A DNA stretch of 64,000 nucleotides from RGIG2945 sp045540355 (GTDB lineage Bacteria; Bacillota; Clostridia; Oscillospirales; Acutalibacteraceae). Of this stretch, positions 61,197-64,000 are shown piece after piece. Location of the stretch: assembly GCA_045540355.1 (NCBI GenBank), contig JAZQHB010000071.1, forward strand, positions 1-64,000, in the 5' to 3' direction. The position numbers and the translations under genes were made by a program. A model generated the notes under the pieces. That model ran no database searches. It was not told the DNA's origin and saw only the letters and a program-made list of their open reading frames with translations. How positions within the stretch are numbered: position 1 is the first letter of the stretch; the number at the start of each line of letters is the position of its first letter.

Positions 61197-61438
61197 TCAA
61201 TTCCCAAGAGCCAGTTGACAGAAACACCGAGCACCTCTGCGAGAGCTTTTGTTTCGATATCACTAACACTTCTCAGCTGACCTTCAAGCTTTGAAAGACC
61301 TGATGCGTTCAAATCAACACCTTTAATCTGAAGCTGAGTTAAAAGCTCTTTCTGCTTCATGCCCATTGCTTTGCGTTTTTGTTCAACCTTTGCACCGACA
61401 ATATTCTTGTCACCGAGAGATTGTTTTCTTATTCTCAT
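61193..61438 (-). CDS. XRE-family transcription regulator
   Basis: 81 aa: one Cro/CI-type HTH (VEQKRKAMGMKQKELLTQLQ, then SGLSKLEGQLRSVSDIETKA) plus LAEVLGVSVNWLLG. The basic N-terminus (RIRKQSLGDKN) may also touch DNA. No effector domain, so it is probably a small dimeric repressor. The ATG at 61438 follows AGAAGGAG. A 14-bp perfect inverted repeat lies at 61477-61515, over its likely promoter. Confidence 0.85.
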   Translation of the reverse strand: MRIRKQSLGDKNIVGAKVEQKRKAMGMKQKELLTQLQIKGVDLNASGLSKLEGQLRSVSDIETKALAEVLGVSVNWLLGID

Positions 61439-61476
61439 ACTTCTCCTTCTCTCCATAAATTCTTTTAATTAGTTTT

Positions 61477-61515
61477 ATATAAATTCAAATCTTCCTAACA
61501 AATTTGAATTTATAT
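61477..61515. promoter_or_regulatory. Palindromic candidate operator
   Basis: A perfect inverted repeat ATATAAATTCAAAT (61477-61490) and ATTTGAATTTATAT (61502-61515) separated by 11 nt. On the minus strand TTGTTA lies between the arms and AT-rich -10 candidates in the left arm. It probably controls the XRE gene and perhaps the divergent pncB. Confidence 0.55.
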
Positions 61516-61659
61516 GCATATTTTATCACATAAATATACACTTTTCAATACATATCTCAAATTTTTTTACATTTTTTAGCATTTTACATAACTTTATCTT
61601 AAAAAAGCTTTTAGATTGTATAAACATCAGACTATGCACAGTCGGAAAGGTCGAAAAAT

Positions 61660-63093
61660 ATGATAAGTGACAGAAATCTAACCATGCTTACCGATTTTTA
61701 CGAAATAACTATGGCAAACGGTTATCTCTCCAACTCAATGGAAAACACCGTTGCTTATTTTGATATGTTTTTCAGAAAAATACCTGACCGCGGTGGTTTT
61801 GTTCTTATGGCAGGATTGCATCAGCTTGTCGATTATCTGAAAAATCTTAAATTCGAGGAAGAAGACATCGAATATCTCCGTTCGCTCGGTTTTGATGAAA
61901 AGTTTCTTGACTATCTCAAAAATTTTGAATTTACCTGTGATGTATGGGCGGTTGACGAGGGTACTCCGATTTTCCCGGGCGAGCCGATAATCACCGTCAA
62001 AGGTCCTGTTCTTCAGGCACAGTTTATAGAAACAATGGTGCTTATCTGCATAAATTACCAGAGCCTTATCGCTACGAAGGCAAACAGAATTGTCCGTGCC
62101 GCCGAGGGCAGAGAAGTCCTTGAATTCGGTTCCCGTCGTGCACACAGCTTTGATGCGGCAATCTACGGCGGAAGAGCTGCATACATCGGAGGCTGTTCTG
62201 CAACCTCCAACACGCTTTGCGGCAGACACTTCGGCATTCCCGTTTCCGGTACAATGGCACACAGTTGGGTGCAGATGTTTGACAGTGAGCTTGATGCATT
62301 CACCGCTTATGCAAAAAAATATCCCGACAACTGCACATTGCTTGTTGACACCTTCCATACAATAGAATCAGGTATCCCCAATGCAATCGAGACCTTCAAA
62401 AATGTTCTTGTACCTAACGGTCACAGACCGAAAGCCGTCAGAATAGACAGCGGTGACATCACCTATCTTTCAAAGAAAGCAAGAAAGATGCTCGACGAAG
62501 CCGGCTTCCCCGATTGTCAGATTGTAGCCTCAAACGCACTCGACGAATACATCATTCGCGATATGCTTATGCAAGGTGCGGCAGTCGACCTTTTCGGTGT
62601 CGGCGAAAGGCTCATCACATCTGCATCATCACCCGTACTCGGCGGAGTTTACAAATTATCCGCTATTGAAGCAGACGGAAACATAATTCCCAAAATCAAG
62701 CTTTCGGATAATGTTGCAAAAATCTCAACTCCCGACTACAAAAAAGTATGGCGTCTTTTCTGCAGAGAAAGCGGTAAGGCTATTGCAGATTTAATCACCT
62801 GCCACGACGAAGAAATCGACGATACAAAACCGCTTGAAATCTTCGACCCCGATTTTACCTGGAAGAAGAAAACCGTTACGAATTTCGTAGCAAGACCGCT
62901 GCTTAAAAAGATTTTTGGAAACGGCAAATACATCGCAAAATCGCCGACAATCGAGGGTATTAAAACCTACTGCTCCGAACAGATAGATACAATGTGGGAA
63001 GAAGTTCTCCGCTTTGAAAATCCGCACAACTACTATGTCGACCTCTCCCAAAAGCTCTGGGATAAAAAACAAAAAATGATTCAGAAACTTTAA
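61660..63093 (+). CDS. pncB: Nicotinate phosphoribosyltransferase
   Basis: 477 aa. It makes nicotinate mononucleotide for NAD salvage. MLTDFYEITMANGYL at the start, EFGSRRAHSFDAAIYGGRAA (phosphate site), the DTFHT segment and RIDSGDITYLSKKARKMLD are typical of the clostridial PncB form, along with GVGERLITS. The start is the ATG at 61660 after GGAAAGG. The 200-nt upstream gap also holds the palindrome at 61477-61515. Confidence 0.94.
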   Translation: MISDRNLTMLTDFYEITMANGYLSNSMENTVAYFDMFFRKIPDRGGFVLMAGLHQLVDYLKNLKFEEEDIEYLRSLGFDEKFLDYLKNFEFTCDVWAVDEGTPIFPGEPIITVKGPVLQAQFIETMVLICINYQSLIATKANRIVRAAEGREVLEFGSRRAHSFDAAIYGGRAAYIGGCSATSNTLCGRHFGIPVSGTMAHSWVQMFDSELDAFTAYAKKYPDNCTLLVDTFHTIESGIPNAIETFKNVLVPNGHRPKAVRIDSGDITYLSKKARKMLDEAGFPDCQIVASNALDEYIIRDMLMQGAAVDLFGVGERLITSASSPVLGGVYKLSAIEADGNIIPKIKLSDNVAKISTPDYKKVWRLFCRESGKAIADLITCHDEEIDDTKPLEIFDPDFTWKKKTVTNFVARPLLKKIFGNGKYIAKSPTIEGIKTYCSEQIDTMWEEVLRFENPHNYYVDLSQKLWDKKQKMIQKL

Positions 63094-63099
63094 AAACAA

Positions 63100-63145
63100 C
63101 CCCGCATCAAAACATCTGATATGATGTAATGATGCGGGGATTTGT
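63100..63145. terminator. Terminator between pncB and GH3 gene
   Basis: CCCCGCATCA (63100-63109) with TGATGCGGGG (63130-63139), inner pairing CATC/GATG. The plus side has ATTTGTTTTTC and the minus side TTGTTTTTA. Serves both convergent genes. Confidence 0.85.
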
Positions 63146-63150
63146 TTTTC

Positions 63151-64000
63151 TTATAAATCTGCCTTCAAGCAAGGATATTTGCACAATTCCTCACTCAGCT
63201 TATCAGGCTGATGTCCGCCTGCATAAAGCGTGATTTTGCCGTCGGGCGTTACTCTTGTACCGTCTTCTAAAACTGATTTTATCCAATGGCGGTCGACTGT
63301 TGTTTTTATGGTCTTTGTTTCTTTTGACTTTAATTCAACCGCTTCAATTTTACAAAGCTGATACAAGGGTGTCTGAGTACGACTGTCTTCATAGTGTGAA
63401 TAAATCTGCATTTTTTCAACAGTATCGTAGTCACCCGTGTTTGTCATTGTGACTTCAACTGAAATTTCATTTTCATCAACTGACAAGACTTTGAAATCTT
63501 CGTATTTTATTTCTGTATATGAAAGACCGAATCCGAACGGATAGAGTATATTTTTATCTGTGAAGCGATATGTTCTGTCTTTCATATTGTAGTCTGTGAA
63601 CTCGGGCATTTTTCCGTTTTCGTAATAGAATGTAAGCGGTAATCTGCCCATCGGTGAATAGTCGCCTGCGATAAGCTTTGCTACTGCAAGTCCGCCGACT
63701 GCACCGGGGTACCAGCCTTGAATTATTGCCTTTGCGTGCTTTCTTACCTTTTCACCCAAGTCGTTTGCACTGCCGCACATTACGACAACAACTAAATTTT
63801 CCGCAACATCACAGACCGCTTCTGCGAGCTTCATCTGTGTTTTGGGAAGATTGAGGGTTTTCTTATCACCGTAATCCGAATAATCGTCATCGTGACCCGT
63901 ATCTTCACCCTCAAAATGTCTGTTAAGACCAAGGCACAAAATTGTCATATCTGCTTCCGATGCCGCTGCAAGACCTTCGCTCAAAAGATATCTCGAACCG
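63151..64000 (-). CDS. GH3 beta-glucosidase family enzyme (N-terminus beyond window)
   Basis: 283 codons of the 3' part are present; the frame continues past the window edge. It holds the GH3 C-terminal domain (ILCLGLNRHFEGEDTGHDD, VVMCGSANDLG, IQGWYPGAVGGLAVAKLIAG, GRLPLTFYY, YPFGFGLSYT) and then the fibronectin III-like domain (VTMTNTGDYDTVEKMQIYSH). No signal can be judged. It likely removes beta-linked glucose or xylose from oligosaccharides. It fits with GH38, GH29, UxaC and the GPH porters. Confidence 0.9.
   Translation of the reverse strand, partial: GSRYLLSEGLAAASEADMTILCLGLNRHFEGEDTGHDDDYSDYGDKKTLNLPKTQMKLAEAVCDVAENLVVVVMCGSANDLGEKVRKHAKAIIQGWYPGAVGGLAVAKLIAGDYSPMGRLPLTFYYENGKMPEFTDYNMKDRTYRFTDKNILYPFGFGLSYTEIKYEDFKVLSVDENEISVEVTMTNTGDYDTVEKMQIYSHYEDSRTQTPLYQLCKIEAVELKSKETKTIKTTVDRHWIKSVLEDGTRVTPDGKITLYAGGHQPDKLSEELCKYPCLKADL

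Overview
The window reads as DNA from spore-forming gut-type Clostridia (Oscillospirales-like). Evidence: sporulation genes in both halves (yabP, yabQ, ylbJ, yqfC, yqfD), an rimP-nusA-rnpM-ylxQ-infB operon in the Gram-positive order, AGGAGG-type ribosome binding sites and sigma-A promoters with 17-bp spacers. It divides sharply into two parts. Bases 1 to about 19,200 are GC-rich, with third codon positions mostly G or C. From about 19,200 to 64,000 the DNA is AT-rich, with third positions mostly A or T and A/T-rich gaps between genes. Both parts carry core genes, and each has its own copy of the EF-P 5-aminopentanone reductase gene (ymfI). The simplest reading is two different genomes joined in an assembly; a very large transfer is the alternative. 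The join lies near a palindromic repeat and two tRNA-Ser genes (19.2 to 20.1 kb).

GC-rich part: infB (cut by the window edge), ylxQ, rnpM, nusA and rimP on the minus strand, with a promoter and a terminator-like leader hairpin before rimP. Next come an ADP-ribosylglycohydrolase-fold protein that has lost its metal ligands, an MFS transporter, a sugar-nucleotidyltransferase-like gene, gluQ-rs, rpiB, ymfI, and a yabP-yabQ-divIC-S1 division/sporulation operon. After a ywaF-like gene there is a lower-GC membrane-protein island bracketed by intergenic repeats (13.1 to 14.9 kb). An operon-like run follows: HD hydrolase, phosphopantetheinyl transferase, TatD, CPBP protease and a small membrane protein, then a convergent lipoprotein.

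AT-rich part: two tRNA-Ser genes, then pstSCAB-phoU. These are followed by a GH38 alpha-mannosidase and five tandem secreted calcineurin-like phosphoesterases, which together suggest phosphate scavenging or processing of phosphorylated glycans. Beyond them are cysK diverging from a GH29 fucosidase-family enzyme, DUF1015, a ylbJ-like gene diverging from yqfC-yqfD, and lepA-hemW. A surface LRR protein, a DMT exporter and a zinc-ribbon membrane protein lead to four tandem GPH-type sugar/cation symporters, each with its own conserved promoter. The end of the window holds a second ymfI, a seven-repeat Ig-like (BIG2) secreted protein beside a lipoprotein with a related C-terminal domain, proB-proA, uxaC, an AbrB-type regulator, a HAD phosphatase, an XRE regulator with a palindromic candidate operator, pncB, and a GH3 gene cut by the edge. 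GH38, GH29, GH3, the GPH porters and UxaC together describe a plant- or host-glycan user.

Most promising for follow-up are the phosphatase array beside pst, the duplicated transporter array, the palindromic element at 19.63 to 19.82 kb, the rimP-nusA leader attenuator and the promoter-plus-hairpin transcript at 13.36 kb.
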